From: Miscanthus floridulus
Lineage: Eukaryota; Streptophyta; Magnoliopsida; Poales; Poaceae
NCBI RefSeq assembly: GCF_019320115.1
Contig: NC_089584.1
Coordinates: 105,081,111-105,145,110, forward strand
Direction: 5' to 3'
Length of the DNA: 64,000 nucleotides
Each line of letters begins with the position of its first letter. Position 1 is the first letter of the stretch. Made by a program: the position numbers and the translations under genes. The notes under the pieces are model-generated. The model ran no database searches and was not told the origin of the DNA. It saw only the letters and a list, made by a program, of their open reading frames with translations. This document shows, one piece after another, positions 22,267 through 34,745 of the stretch.

Positions 22267-25222
22267 CGGTTCTGACCGCGCAAAGAAGGCGACGACCCAG
22301 CTTCTGAAACAAGAGTACGCCAACCTCAAGTTTAAGAATGGTGAAACAGTGGAGGACTTCTCCCTCCGCCTACAGACGCTCATCAGCAAGCTGAAATGTC
22401 ATGGCATCACCATCGACGAAGACGAGGCGGTCTCCAAGTACCTCCACTCCGTACCGACAAAGTACATTCAGATCGCTCTCTCTATAGAGACGATGCTGGA
22501 CTTGTCCACCCTCACCATTGAGGATGTGACAGGCCGTCTGCGGACGGTGGACGAGCGCCTAGAGCAGGCGACAGCAACGAAGGACAGTGGCAAGCTGCTG
22601 TTGATAAAAGAGGAGTGGGCTGCTCGGAGAAACTCCGGGAAGGCAGCCTCCTCCAGTCGCGGTGGCAATGGCAAGCGCCGCGGCAAGGCTTCTTCAGAGA
22701 AAAAGAAGCAGGTCGACCCCAACGCCTGTCGGCGCTACGGGAAGACGGGCCATTGGGCACGGGAGTGCCCAAATCGCAAGCAGGAGAAGAAGGCTGTGGC
22801 TCATCTGGCGCAAGCTGATGATGATGATGAGGCCACTATCCTGATGGCGACGTTCTATGCGCTGCACAACGTCGAGGCCAAGGAGAAGGAAAAGGCGACA
22901 ACGGTGGAAGGACCTGGGAAGGCCCTGAAGGCTGTCAACCTCGACGAACCACGTGCCCAAGTCCACCTCGGACGTGTGGGCACCGACCAGGAGCAGCGGT
23001 GGTACCTGAACTCTGGTGCCAGCAACCACATGACAGGCTCCAAGGCATCCTTCTCCGAGCTCGACGACGATGTTACCGGTACAGTGAAGTTTGGTGACGG
23101 CTCACGGGTGGCAATTCAAGGGCGCAACACCATCATCTTTAGGTGCCAGAACGGGGAGCACCGTGCGCTAACGGATGTATATTACATCCTGCAGCTGCGT
23201 TTCAGCATCATCAGCATTGGTCAGCTGGATGAGCGCGGTAGCAAGGTACTGATCAAGGACGGAGTCCTTAGGATCAGGGGCTAGGAGCAGCGACTTCTCG
23301 CCAAGGTGAAGAGGTCCCTAAACCGGTTGTACCTGCTCGACCTGAAGATAGAGCAGCCGGTGTGCCTGGCGGCAAGGCACACCGAGGAACCGTGGATGTG
23401 GTATGTCCGGTTTGGACATCTCAGCTTTGACGCGCTTGGTCGGCTAGAGAAGATGGTCCGAGGGCTACCCCACATCAAGCACGGAGGCGAGCTGTGTGAC
23501 AGCTGCCTGGCCGGGAAGTAGCGGAGGCTACCATTCCTAACGGCGGCGAAGTATCGCGCGAAGGACGCTCTAGAGCTCGTCCACAGCGACCTCTGTGGGC
23601 CGATCACGCCAGCTACAAAACGGTGGTCGGCGGTACTTCCTCCTGCTCGTGGATAATTGCAGTCGCTACATGTGGCTGCAACTCCAGATGAGCAAGGATG
23701 AAGCGGCGGCAGCGATCAAGAAGTTCAAGATGCATGCGGAGGCCGAGAGCGACAAGAAGCTCCGCGTGCTGAGGACTGATCGCGGCGGCGAATTCACTTT
23801 GGTGAAATTCGCTGCGTACTGCGCGGATCAGGGTGTGGTGCGACACCACACCGCGCCATACTCGCCACAATAGAATGGCATGGTAAATAGGCGGAACCAG
23901 ATGGTGGTCGGCATGACTCGATCCATGATGAAGGCCAAAGGCATGCCGACAAGGTTCTGGGGTGAGGCGGTGACCACGACGGTGTTCATCCTCAACCGCG
24001 CTCCGACCAAGGCCCTGACGGGCAAGACGCCGTTCGAAGCTTGGTATGGGCGTAAGCCGAGCGTGTCGTTCCTCCGGACATTCGGCTGCATCGGTCACGT
24101 CAGGAAGACGAAGCCGATCCTCACTAAGCTGGAGGACAGGAGCACACCGATGGTGTTTCTGGGCTACGCGGAGGGTACCAAGGCGTACTCGCTCTACGAC
24201 CCACGCAGAGACAAGGTGCTTGTATCGCGCGACGTCGTGTTCGATGAGAAGGCGGCTTGGGACTGGACCAGTCCGAGCATGGGGAAAGCTAGCGGCTTCA
24301 TCGACACCTTTATCGTCGAGCACCTGGTCATCCACGGTGGTGGAGACGTTGGGGAAGAGGTACCGAGCACTCCGGAAGGGGTGCCGAGCACTCCAGCGGC
24401 AGAGCCGAGCACTCCTGGGGCAGTGCCGAGCACTTTGGCGGAATAGGGAACTCTATCAACACTGATTGAGCTCGCCTCACCTCCAAGTGACATTACTGAG
24501 TTCGTGGATGCCTTCCACGAAGGTGAGGAGGTGCGGTTCCACAGGCTGGACGACATCGTCGGCGGCACAGGGCCCTCAAGACTGGCTGGTCGACTGCTCA
24601 ATGATCAAGAGCTGCTGCTCGTCAGTGCAGAGGAACCACCCACGTTCGCACTGGCGGAGCGCGACGGAAACTGGCGACGGGCGATGCTAGAGGAGATGAA
24701 GGCGATCGAGAAAAATGAGACATGACAGCTCATCGATCTACCTCCAGGATGCCGTCCGATCAGCTGAAGTGGGTGTACAAGGTCAAGCGGAACGAGCTCG
24801 GCGTCATTGTCAAGCACAAGGCGCGCCTCGTCGCCCGAGGCTTTGTTCAACGCGAGGGTATAGACTTCGAGGAGGTCTTTGCGTGAGTAGCGTGCATGGA
24901 GTCCGTTCGTTTGCTACTAGCTTTGGCAGCAGCAAAGGACTGGCGCGTCCATCACTTGGACGTTAAATCGGTCTTCCTCAACGGCGAGCTGGCGGAGACG
25001 GTCTTCGTTAGGCAACCTCCAAGTTTCGCTGTCAAGGGAGAGGAGCATAGGGTGCTCCGACTGCGCAAGACGCTCTACGGGCTGTGGCAGGCTCCACGAG
25101 CATGGAACGCCAAACTTGACGCCATACTGGACGAGCTTGGGTTCCAACGGTACGCAACCTTGTCGTCGGCGTGTATGTAGACGACTTGATCGTCACCGGC
25201 GCGCGCACGGAGGATATCAACA
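22267..25222 (+). pseudogene. Copia gag-pol, GC-rich lineage, truncated at both ends
   Basis: Plus strand. Gag-protease (22267-23281): a zinc knuckle reads CRRYGKTGHWAREC, with Tyr at the second Cys position. The protease motif is LNSGASNHMTG, with Asn in place of the catalytic Asp. Integrase follows (H2C2 region 23380-23520, core 23590-23980 with a frameshift near 23620). RT begins at about 24770 and stops after YVDDLIVTG at about 25200. In-frame stops lie at 23282, 23519, 23871 and 24444 (all TAG), and TGA near 24723 and 24884, with another frameshift near 25150. There is no RNase H or LTR. A proline/Ser-rich linker repeats GVPSTP-like units (24360-24440). Sequence joins a hexokinase exon directly at about 25222. 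Confidence 0.9.
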
Positions 25223-25404
25223 GAATTAAACAAGGATATCAAACGCCAAGGAATTGATATGAAAGTCACAGCACTGGTTAGTTTCTTTTAATATCCATAT
25301 AACGCTCAATTGGAGAAATACTGTCAGTAAATGGTCAAAGGTATCAATTTATTGTGCATCGATCATGTCTTAACTGAGCTCAAATTGTAGATGTTGAAAT
25401 GTAA

Positions 25405-25539
<135 letters not shown>

Positions 25540-25736
25540 TAAATGGTGTGGCCCACCTCCTGAGTCTGGAGAGATGGTGAGTATCTTTTACTTCTCCCTA
25601 TGATTGCAAAGTAAAAAACATACAAAAGATGGCACTTACATTGACTGTACTCTTGCATATGGGCTTTTTCCTTATTGATAGCATTGACATGTTTATGAGG
25701 GCGTTCATCTTTAACTTACCTTTTTTCTTTTTATAG

Positions 25737-25862
<126 letters not shown>

Positions 25863-25865
25863 TGA

Positions 25866-26075
<210 letters not shown>

Positions 26076-26315
26076 TAGTTTGTCCTGCAGTTTGGATTCC
26101 TTTTCTAAAGCACCGACTTTAAAAAAAAATGAGCATCTTAACTACAAAAATCCTGCAACCTGGTACTTCTTGACTTCGTGTAGGCTCTATAAGACTATAA
26201 CACTACCAATAAAGCTGCAACTGCTACATATCCATAGCATAGTCTAGCTTGGAAGTTTTTTTTTGGGGGGTACTGAAATGTTTTGCCTATTGATGCTAAA
26301 AGCAATATACATTTA

Positions 26316-26466
26316 GGCCCCGTTCGGCTGGCTGAAACTTAGCTAAAAAACACTGTTCCGGCTGGTTTGTTGTGAGATAAAACACTGTTTGGCTGGTTTG
26401 ATGAGCAGTAAATTGAGAGGGGGGATCAGCCGGCTGGCTGGTCTGATAAGACCAGCGAACGCAGCC
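26316..26466. mobile_element. Small GGCCCCGTTCGGC-type MITE in hexokinase intron
   Basis: The 151-bp element has ends GGCCCCGTTCGGCTGG and CCAGCGAACGCAGCC (imperfect inverted repeats) and a TTA duplication (26313-26315 and 26467-26469). Internal CTGTTCCGGCTGG-like phrases are typical of a very abundant Andropogoneae family. Confidence 0.75.
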
Positions 26467-26509
26467 TTAGCTTTGATTTAGCCCACAGTGGAAGTTCTGT
26501 AGAGTAGTT

Positions 26510-27240
26510 GTTGGAGTCTGATACCCTTGATTATGTGCAGCAGTCCTTGTGAGTATGGCACGAGTATACACCGTATCAAGAATGATGTAGATGAGCCTCG
26601 TAGAAAACCCTAAATGACGGTGTTGAAGCAACCACTACAACTCTACAAGAGGATAAGATTTTGGCGAAGCCGATCAGTTTGTTAAACACAACTCCAAATG
26701 AGTAAAGTCATTGCCACTCTCTCACGGCCCTACTCGACCCTCCAGGACTCTCGTATCCTTGTCTTATACAAGAATATGGTGCTAGAGTTGCCTAGTCTAA
26801 TCCTCTTGAGCACTTCTAATTGCTCCTTTCAAGTCCTGGATGATTGATTGCTCTTGGCTTGATGACCCATAGGCTCCCAATTCCTCTTTATATATTATCC
26901 TCCAAGGCCCTTCAGGATGCAAATAAAAGTCGTATTTCTCGTAGAATTCGTACAAGGTCCTCCATCATGAATTTAGGAGTCATAGGCCCCGTTCGACTTA
27001 TTTTTTCAGCCGGAACAGTGTTTTTCTCTCACAACATTTCAGTCGGAACAGTGTTTTTCAGCCAAGATTCAGCAAGCCGAACGGGGCCATATACTCTTAT
27101 TCCTCGTTGGATTCAACACTAAGTCCTAGTAGAACTAGAAGTCCTAATAGCCACCCTTCTTGAATCCTAATCCTGAGTATGATTTGAGTCAACTTTCAGC
27201 AGGAGCAAGCATTATCTTGCAAGTTGATTAATATGAACAA
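26510..27240. repeat. Possible LTR remnant in hexokinase intron
   Basis: About 700 bp of foreign-looking sequence swells the intron. On the minus strand a TATATAAAGAGG phrase (about 26884-26896) looks like an LTR promoter. I could not match its ends to a TG...CA pair with a target duplication, so the limits and identity are uncertain. A second MITE (26985-27088) lies inside it. Confidence 0.35.
26985..27088. mobile_element. Small GGCCCCGTTCG MITE
   Basis: The 104-bp element has ends GGCCCCGTTCGACTT and AAGCCGAACGGGGCC and an ATA duplication at 26982-26984 and 27089-27091. It belongs to the same family as 26316-26466. Confidence 0.85.
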
Positions 27241-27449
27241 GATGGTGAACATTCTTCTCATTTTTTTAGCTTTAATTTTCTAGTTTTTCATCTCGCCTTT
27301 ATTATGGCTTGTGTTGACAGCTTTTCAAAGTAAATTTGAGTACATAACTGCTTATTTTTGCACACTACTTCTGCTAACTAAAAGGCTGAATATGTATTGA
27401 ATTCTAGAACATATCACGTGCTGATGATGCATCAAGACACATCACCTGA

Positions 27450-27914
<465 letters not shown>

Positions 27915-27917
27915 TAA

Positions 27918-28764
27918 TTTCTGCTTATAGTTCCTTCAGATTCAAGGTATAGCAGGTATACAGTTGGTGCAGTGTATATTTGTTTATAACGATTATAAGA
28001 TTCATCTGCCCCATTGTTTTGTTATCAGGCTTGTACTACTACAATGCCCATTTTAAGGGGTTGTCTGAGTGGCTTAGAATCTTTTTTTTAATATAATGAT
28101 ATACACCTCTCATAATCTCATGTGTGTCGTAGAAAAAGATTACAATGCTCATTCAGTTATAGAGAATTTGGTTCAAATTTATTTGGATATTTTTGTCTTT
28201 CTGACTTCTTATATGGAATCTTATTTGTGTTTGGACCTTTATAAATTGCTTGACAAAGGATATTTTTGAATTGGTGTGTCTGTTTATACTAAGCAAAACG
28301 AACAATCAACTGATATAAGAAGGTGCCGTAAAAAAGATCTGTATTTCACACCTGACAATCAACTGATATTAAGAGCTGTAAGGCCAGTCTCAATGGCAAT
28401 TTCATGTCTCAGTTTGCAACATACTCATATTTTGGAAACAGTGCAGAGGAGTTTCATCCCTATGAAACTCTCTCTACTCCCATGAAATTCTTATCATCTC
28501 TCTCTTCATAAACACTGTGCCATATCAGCGTATTTAATGTCCATGAAACTTCATGAAATCCCCATTGAGATTAGCCTAAGAAGGTTAAATGAACAAACTA
28601 TTTCACACCCGACATATTTCATTAAGGCTTTAGCATAATAACTACACTTATATATACAACTGAAATTTTCCTATTGAACGAATAATAAAACGAGCAATGC
28701 AGTAAACGTAACTTACACCCAGATCTAATTAACATAATAACATGTGTATAAAAAAACGGGCAAC
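27918..28764. other. Intergenic region between hexokinase and EF2 loci
   Basis: Convergent 3' flanks (hexokinase plus, EF2 minus). It contains one MITE (28382-28576) and otherwise A/T-rich sequence without recognisable genes. Poly(A) signals for both loci probably lie here. Confidence 0.5.
28382..28576. mobile_element. Tourist-like MITE
   Basis: The 195-bp element has ends GGCCAGTCTCAATGG and CCATTGAGATTAGCC and a TAA duplication (28379-28381 and 28577-28579). Internal ATGAAACT / CATGAAAT phrases occur in both orientations. Confidence 0.8.
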
Positions 28765-31625
28765 TCAAAGCCTATCCTCGAACTCGGATAGGGGGATCAT
28801 GTTCTTGAGACCCTTCCTCTTCCTGATGTCGCCGATGAGCTTCGCTGCCATGGATCCCTCCTCTAGCGGATCGGAGTTGATGGCCTCCCAGTGGTCGAAG
28901 ACGCACTGCGGGAATGCCTCGCCTGACGTCTCGGCCCGTAGCTTCTCAGTGAACTCGAGGGACTCGGTGACAGGGAGGTAGGCCTTCAAGTTGATCAGTG
29001 GAGTACCCGGCCTCTGCCTCTCCTCTATCACGCTGCCCCTCTTCTTGTTCATGAGGCTGTAGATGCTCCCCGTCGCCCTCTCCGGCGCCTGGATCTCGAC
29101 GAGGTAGACAGGCTCCATGAGGCGGGGCATCGCCGTGAGCTGCGCGGCGTAGATGGCGCGCCGCGCCGTGGGGATGATCTGGCCGCCGCCGCGGTGGATC
29201 GCGTCGGCGTGCAGCACGACGTCGCGGAGCTCGAAGCAGACGCCGCGCATGCTCTCCTCGGCGAGCGCGCCCTCCTTGGAGGCCCACTGGAAGCCGGCGA
29301 CCACCGAGTCCCTGATCTCTCCCACGTACTGGACTCCCCTGCACATGTCCACCATCATGTTGGTCCCTGTCGCCTCAGGACCGAAGCACCATATTTTCTT
29401 GGCCACGTCCTTGTCCCAGCCGAACTCCTCGGACAGGACTTTGGCGCGGACCTTAGTGTCGTCCTTGCAGCCGACGAGCTCGTCGTCGTCGATGGCCTTG
29501 GCGAGCTCTTTCTGCAACGGCCAGGCCTCCATGTACAGCCGATTGTGCTTGTTGGGCGACTTGCTCATGACGGTGCGGCACGACCTGGCTAGAACCGTCT
29601 CGCGGTACGAGACGACGGGCGGGCCAACGACGATCTCGGTGCCGCTCATGAAGTCCTGCTGCAGATCCTTGAGGCAAATCTCTAGATGGAGATCCCCCAC
29701 GCCGGCGATGACGTACTCACCGGTCTCCGTGACGTTGCACACCACAAGGGGGTCCGACTTGGCGAGGCGCTTAAGCCCTTCCACGAGCTTGGGCAGGTCG
29801 GCGGCGTTCTTACACGCCACGGACTTGTGCACGACCGGCGAGACGGAGAACCTCATGGCCTTCATGGGGTGCGCGTCCACCGCCCTGTCGTTGGTGAGCG
29901 TGGCGTTCTTGGTGATGAAATGGTCGAGGCCGACAAGGGCGACGGTGTTGCCGCAGGGCACGTCCTCGACGGACTCCTTCCTCTTGCCCATCCAGATGAC
30001 CGTACTCTGCACCGTCTTGAGGAAGAGGTCCTTCTTCCCGCCGGGCACGTAGTTGGGGCCCAAGATGCGGCCACCGTGCCGGAGAAGACCCGGCCGAATG
30101 CGTAGAACCTGCCCTTGTCGCTGGCTGGGATCATCTTGGACACGTAGAGCATAAGGGGTCCCTCGGGGTCGCAGTTGCGGATGCCGGTGGCGTACGCGTC
30201 GTCGAGGGGCCCCTCGTAGAGCGTCTCCACGCGGTACTGCTGCGCCTTGGCAGGAGACGGCAGGTGGAAGACGATCATCTCCAGCAGCGCGGCGCTGGCG
30301 GGCAGCCAGACCTGCATGACGCGCTTCATGAGCGCCTTCCCCGACAGCTCCCTGTCCTCGGCCTTGAGCGCCACGGAGAGCTTGTGGAGCATCGGCCACA
30401 GCTTCTCCTTGCCGCCGCCGTCGTCGCTCTTTCACGCTTGGATGATCTGCCGGATGGGCTGGTAGCAGAACTGCACGAACCCGCGCTGGCACGTCGGGGA
30501 GCCCGTGTGCCGGGTGGACCAGCTGCGGGTGGCCGTGTCGAAGAAGTGCTCGCCCCAGAGCCGCTCCGTCATCCTGGCCTCGTCCACGTTGAACTTGGCG
30601 GCGTACATCTTGGCGAAGTCGGACAGGGTGAACGCCCAGCCGTGCAGCCCCGGCGAGAACGCCACCGTTCCCTTCTCCGGCGACACCTGGCAGTCGCCCA
30701 GCCTGCTGTCCTCGTACGTCGAAATGACCACGTTCGTGTTCTCGATCACGCGGCAGAACGCCTGGTACGCCTCCTCGCCGTTTTGCTGCACGACACGTCA
30801 CCTCTGTCACACATCTATGGACTCCGTACTACAGTGCAGGGTAGCAGCAGAACACGCACGCACAGTCATGTAAGTAAGCAGGCCGACTGAGGGGAGCGAG
30901 CACCTCACCTGGAGCTCAAGGAAGCAGCGGTCCATCTTGTTGACGACCAGGACGGGCTTGATCCGCTCGGCGAGGGCCTGGCGGAGCACGGTCTCGGTCT
31001 GGACGCAGACGCCCTCGATGCAGTCGACGACGACGAGGGCGCCGTCGGTGATGCGGAGCGCTGCCGTGACCTCCGACGAGAAGTCGACGTGCCCAGGCGA
31101 GTCGATGAGGTTGATGAGGTACGACGAGGTGCCGTCGCAGGCTGCCCCGAAGCGCGCCAGGGTGTCCTCAGCCATCTCGTAGTAGAGGGAGATGCCCGTG
31201 GACTTGATGGTGATGCCGCGCTCGGCCTCGTCCGCGCGCGTGTCCGTCATCCGCACGCCGCCGGCCGCATCCTGCGCGATGATGCCCGCCGCGGCCACCA
31301 GGGAGTCGGTGAGCGTCGACTTTCCTGCGGTCAAAGTGGTAGTACAATAGTTAATTCCACGCATAGGCAAATAGTGACCTGACGATCACAGATTCACACA
31401 ACATCCTTTATGTACCAAAAAGAATACCAACAAGTAAATGTGCGAGTTAGTTTCCTGACGTCACATAATGCATATGCAGGCCAATGCCGCGCCAATGGTT
31501 AAGGAACAAACAGAGAGAGCAAAGCAGAGCTGACCGTGATCGACGTGCGCGATGACGGACATGTTCCTGATGTTGTGCTTCTTGTCCATGCTCGCGCGGA
31601 GCTGGCCGGCGGTGACCTTAACCAT
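28765..31625 (-). pseudogene. Elongation factor 2 (EF-2/EF-G family GTPase) paralogue, disrupted
   Basis: EF2 moves tRNA and mRNA through the ribosome using GTP. Exons: 31625-31535 (start [14 protein letters not shown], ending AHVDHG), 31324-30909 (KST of the P-loop, switch [26 protein letters not shown]), 30785-28765. The intron splits the AHVDHG/KST P-loop. Domain III-V sequence is well kept, including the [12 protein letters not shown] loop that carries the diphthamide histidine, and a FEDRL C-terminus. Two breaks lie in exon 3: an in-frame TGA at 30434-30432 (after PIRQIIQA), and a frame shift with loss of a few codons at about 30080-30065 (between FGRVFSG and ILGPNYVPG). Codon use is strongly GC3-rich. 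Either a recent pseudogene or assembly errors; I favour pseudogene, since two independent lesions occur within 400 bp. Confidence 0.88.
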
Positions 31626-32050
31626 CGTGAAGGGCGGCCCCAAAAGGTGACGCTAAGAGCAAGGCGAAGGATGGATCTCTGATCTCTCCTCGATCTCCTG
31701 CAAGAGCAGAGCATGTAGTAAGGCTAAGCGATAGCCCTACTCCTACATCGCAGCAGGGTGATTCACCTTCATCAGCACCGACAGCACGTGCACAGACTAT
31801 AGGTGAATGGAAACGCGAGAAATCGGACACGCAGAACACATACGGTAGAGCATCACAGGGACGAAGAACAGACGAAACAGTTAAAACAGACACGGGATTT
31901 AGAGAAGAAGGGGACAAACCTGCTGCTGCTGAGGAGGCGGAGCGGGGGAAATGACGAGATGAGGCGGAGGCGACGAGCCGTGAAGTGGTCTGCGCTCTGA
32001 AAGCCTACTTGTAAGACTGTCTCCGATGGTTGTTTTATATAGGCACCTAT
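31626..32050 (-). promoter_or_regulatory. EF2 paralogue promoter, 5' UTR and leader intron
   Basis: A minus-strand TATA box (CCTATATAAAAC) lies at about 32032-32043. A UTR exon from about 32005 ends at 31919 with CAGCAGCAG before GTTTGT. A leader intron runs to an acceptor (TCTTGCAG) near 31700, and a second UTR exon carries the start codon. The gene structure is preserved although the coding exon is broken. Confidence 0.6.
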
Positions 32051-32151
32051 ACTTAAAATGGGTCTCGAATGGTACTATATCAGTCTCCAACAGAGCATCT
32101 ATATACGAGATATATTTTGGGTTACAGCAAAGACTCAGCCTAAATATGAGT

Positions 32152-32268
32152 ATCAACGGGATGATCCCGTTGAATGCATTGATGCACTCTAAGATGTTAC
32201 CCCTCATCAGATGCTCTTCAATATGTTATCAACAGGATGATCCCGTTGAATAGATTGATGCACTCTAG
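32152..32268. repeat. 75-bp-period tandem duplication at the truncated Copia end
   Basis: Two copies of a roughly 41-bp unit starting TATCAAC(G/A)GGATGATCCC and ending TTGATGCACTCTA start at 32152 and 32227. They encode the RDHPVDNIL stretch preceding RT. The outer copy is followed by non-Copia sequence. Confidence 0.75.
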
Positions 32269-33930
32269 GACGTGGCACTTGAGTTGATCTTTGGATGGGG
32301 CCATCATCTTCATCATCATGGTCGTGATCGATTGGAGGGTTGTCTTCACTTCTTTCTTTATTGTTGAGTTGAGGTTGAGCTTGCTTATTGTTGACACCAT
32401 CTTGATGTGAATGACCTTGTGTTTCATTTGATCTCCCATCCTGATCATTTCTTGTTGCGGAAGCTTCACCATGTTCATTGGATGAAACATGATGAGTGGT
32501 TGGATCAAGATAAACATGCACAATATTGTCATCATCTTCATCTTTGATGGGCTTTACTTCACCAATTGTAAGATTCTTGATGGCTTTATGTGAAGCTTCT
32601 TCATTACCTACAATCTCAACATTGACTTGCTCCTTTTGAGAGCCGTCGATTTTATAGTTACGTCTATCACGATTTCAATCAAACCGGTGGTTTTACTGAA
32701 AATATGATATCCATGTTCATTAGTACCATAACCAAGCATGAAACCTTCATCAACCTTTAGTGCAAACTTTGAGCTTTTGGATTTCTTGTTAAAGTATGAA
32801 ACACTTGGATCTAAAAACTCTAAAGTAGTGCACCTTAGACTTTTTACCGATTAGAAGTTCATAGGCGGTCTTGTTCCTTTTCTTGTGAAGATATAAGCGG
32901 TTGATAGCATGACATGCCATGCTAACCGCTTCCTCCCAATAGTTGGTTGGAGTCTTGTATTCATCCAACATTGCTCTTCTGGCTTCAATGAGCGTTCTGT
33001 TCTTTCTCTCCACAACGCCATTTTGTTGTGGAGTATATGGAATCGAAAACTTATGCTTGATTCCTTCTTCATCAAGAAACTCTTCAATGTTAGTGTTCTT
33101 GAACTCTGTTCCATTGTCACTTCTAACTCTCTTGATCTTGACATCAAACTCATTTTTGGCTCTTTCTGCAAACTTCTTGAAGATGCCATGTACACACTCT
33201 TGTCACGCAAAAAGAATACCCAAGTGAAACGAGAATAATCATCAATAATTACGAAACCATATTTGTTACCACCAAGACTTATTTAAGTGGCAGGTCCAAA
33301 TAAGTCCATGTGAAGCAATTCCAATGGCCTTTCGATTGTCACAATATTTTTGATGGGATGTTTAGCTCCAACTTGCTTTCCCGCTTGGCATGCGCTACAA
33401 ATCCTATCTTTCTCAAAAGAAACATTTGTTAGTCCAAGGATGTGTTTGCCTTTTTGAAGTTTGGCCAAGTCCCTCATCCCAACATGGGCAAGTCAGCGAT
33501 GCCATAACCAACCCACGCTAGATTTTGCCATTAAACAAGTCTCGAGATTTACTCTATTTGATGTGAAATCAACTAGATAGAGTTTCTCTTTTAAATGACC
33601 CATAAATACAATAGAAGAATCCTTCATTTTATAGACTTCCACACCTTTATCCGTAAAGAGACAATTGTAGCCCATCTCACAAAGTTGTCAAACGGACAAC
33701 AAATTGTATCTCAACGAATTCATAAGTAAAACATTGGAAATGGAATTATCATTTGAGATAGCAATTTTACCTAAACCGAGAACAACTCCTTTTCCATTAT
33801 TACCAAACACAATATTCCCACTTTGGTCATGATTAGGTTGGAATGATGTGAACATGTCCTTCTCTCTGGTCATATACTTGGTGCAACAACTATCCACCAC
33901 TCAACTTGTTCCACCGGAGGAATATTTCTA
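32207..33930 (-). pseudogene. Copia B protease and integrase remnant
   Basis: Pieces in order: 33900-33688 with a protease-like VDSCCTKYMT (the usual DSG is DSC here); 33675-33493; 33477-33283 with the integrase zinc-binding region (CSACQAGKQ) and LLHMDLFGP; 33210-32789 with VERKNRTLIEARRAML-type core and the AINRLYLHK region; then an acidic linker and a QRDHPVDNILKSI motif at 32240. Stops and shifts separate the pieces. Confidence 0.8.
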
Positions 33931-34124
33931 CAAAGACAAATCAAACTTTTATTTTAGGTACCCAAATGGATTTGGGTCATAGGGATTAGTCACATAAAAC
34001 TTGGGCACCTAAACACTCCTCATAATCTCCTTTGTCTTTTGGGCGCCAACATACTTGATTACAATCTTGCCATCCTTGCTCCAACAACACATATAGTCAC
34101 TAGCATAGCACCGTGAAGTGGTGC

Positions 34125-34745
34125 TTATGGCTTGGGGGCCTCGGATTGCTTCGTTTTGATTGTCTTATCACTTGTAGGTTGGATCTTGGGAATGTAGACC
34201 TTGTTGTTGGCCTTGCATATAAGTTCATCAAGATCAACGCCCTTGTTGAACTTCACACAAGACACACCATTGATCATGTTCCTTCCATTGGTCTTTCCAT
34301 CATACCTATTGTAGCCAATGCCTTCCTTGATTGATGGGTGCCTTGATGACTTGTATATAGTCTTGTTTGATTGCTCTTGACACTTGCACCCATTCTTCAA
34401 GATTATCTTCAACCTATGAATCTACTTATCTTTCTTCTCCAACTCAACAAGGTTAGTTGTATATGCATTCACATCAATTTCATAGTATCTTTTACAACCA
34501 ATACTAGTAGAGATATTAGAGTCTTCGGTAGCCTTAGGAGAAGTTAAACTACTAGCCCAAAGACTACTATAGTTTAGCTCAAGATTTTGGTATTTTTCTT
34601 CCAAGCTTGTGAAGCTTTCTTGAGCTATACTCTTCTCATTCTTGAGGCTAGCTACTTGATCATTAACCGAGGAATATTCCTTAGTCAATTTCCTAATTGA
34701 GTCATTGGCTAAAGACAATTCTACGGTTAACTTCTCAACCTTCAT
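34125..34745 (-). pseudogene. Copia B gag C-terminal segment
   Basis: 34745-34422 encodes a coiled coil (LEEKYQNLELNYSSLWASS) closely resembling the equivalent region of the Copia at 19450-18813. 34412-34125 carries an HPSIKEGIGYNRYDGKTNGR-type segment also seen there. It joins directly to the gag at 60784-61290 when the Gypsy is removed. Confidence 0.75.

Noticed and set aside
23613..24335. 240-codon minus-strand ORF over the plus-strand Copia integrase
   Set aside because: It is antisense to a recognisable integrase and has no homology of its own.
29153..30890. Long plus-strand ORFs (up to 299 codons) over the EF2 locus
   Set aside because: They are antisense shadows created by the strong GC3 bias of the EF2 exon.
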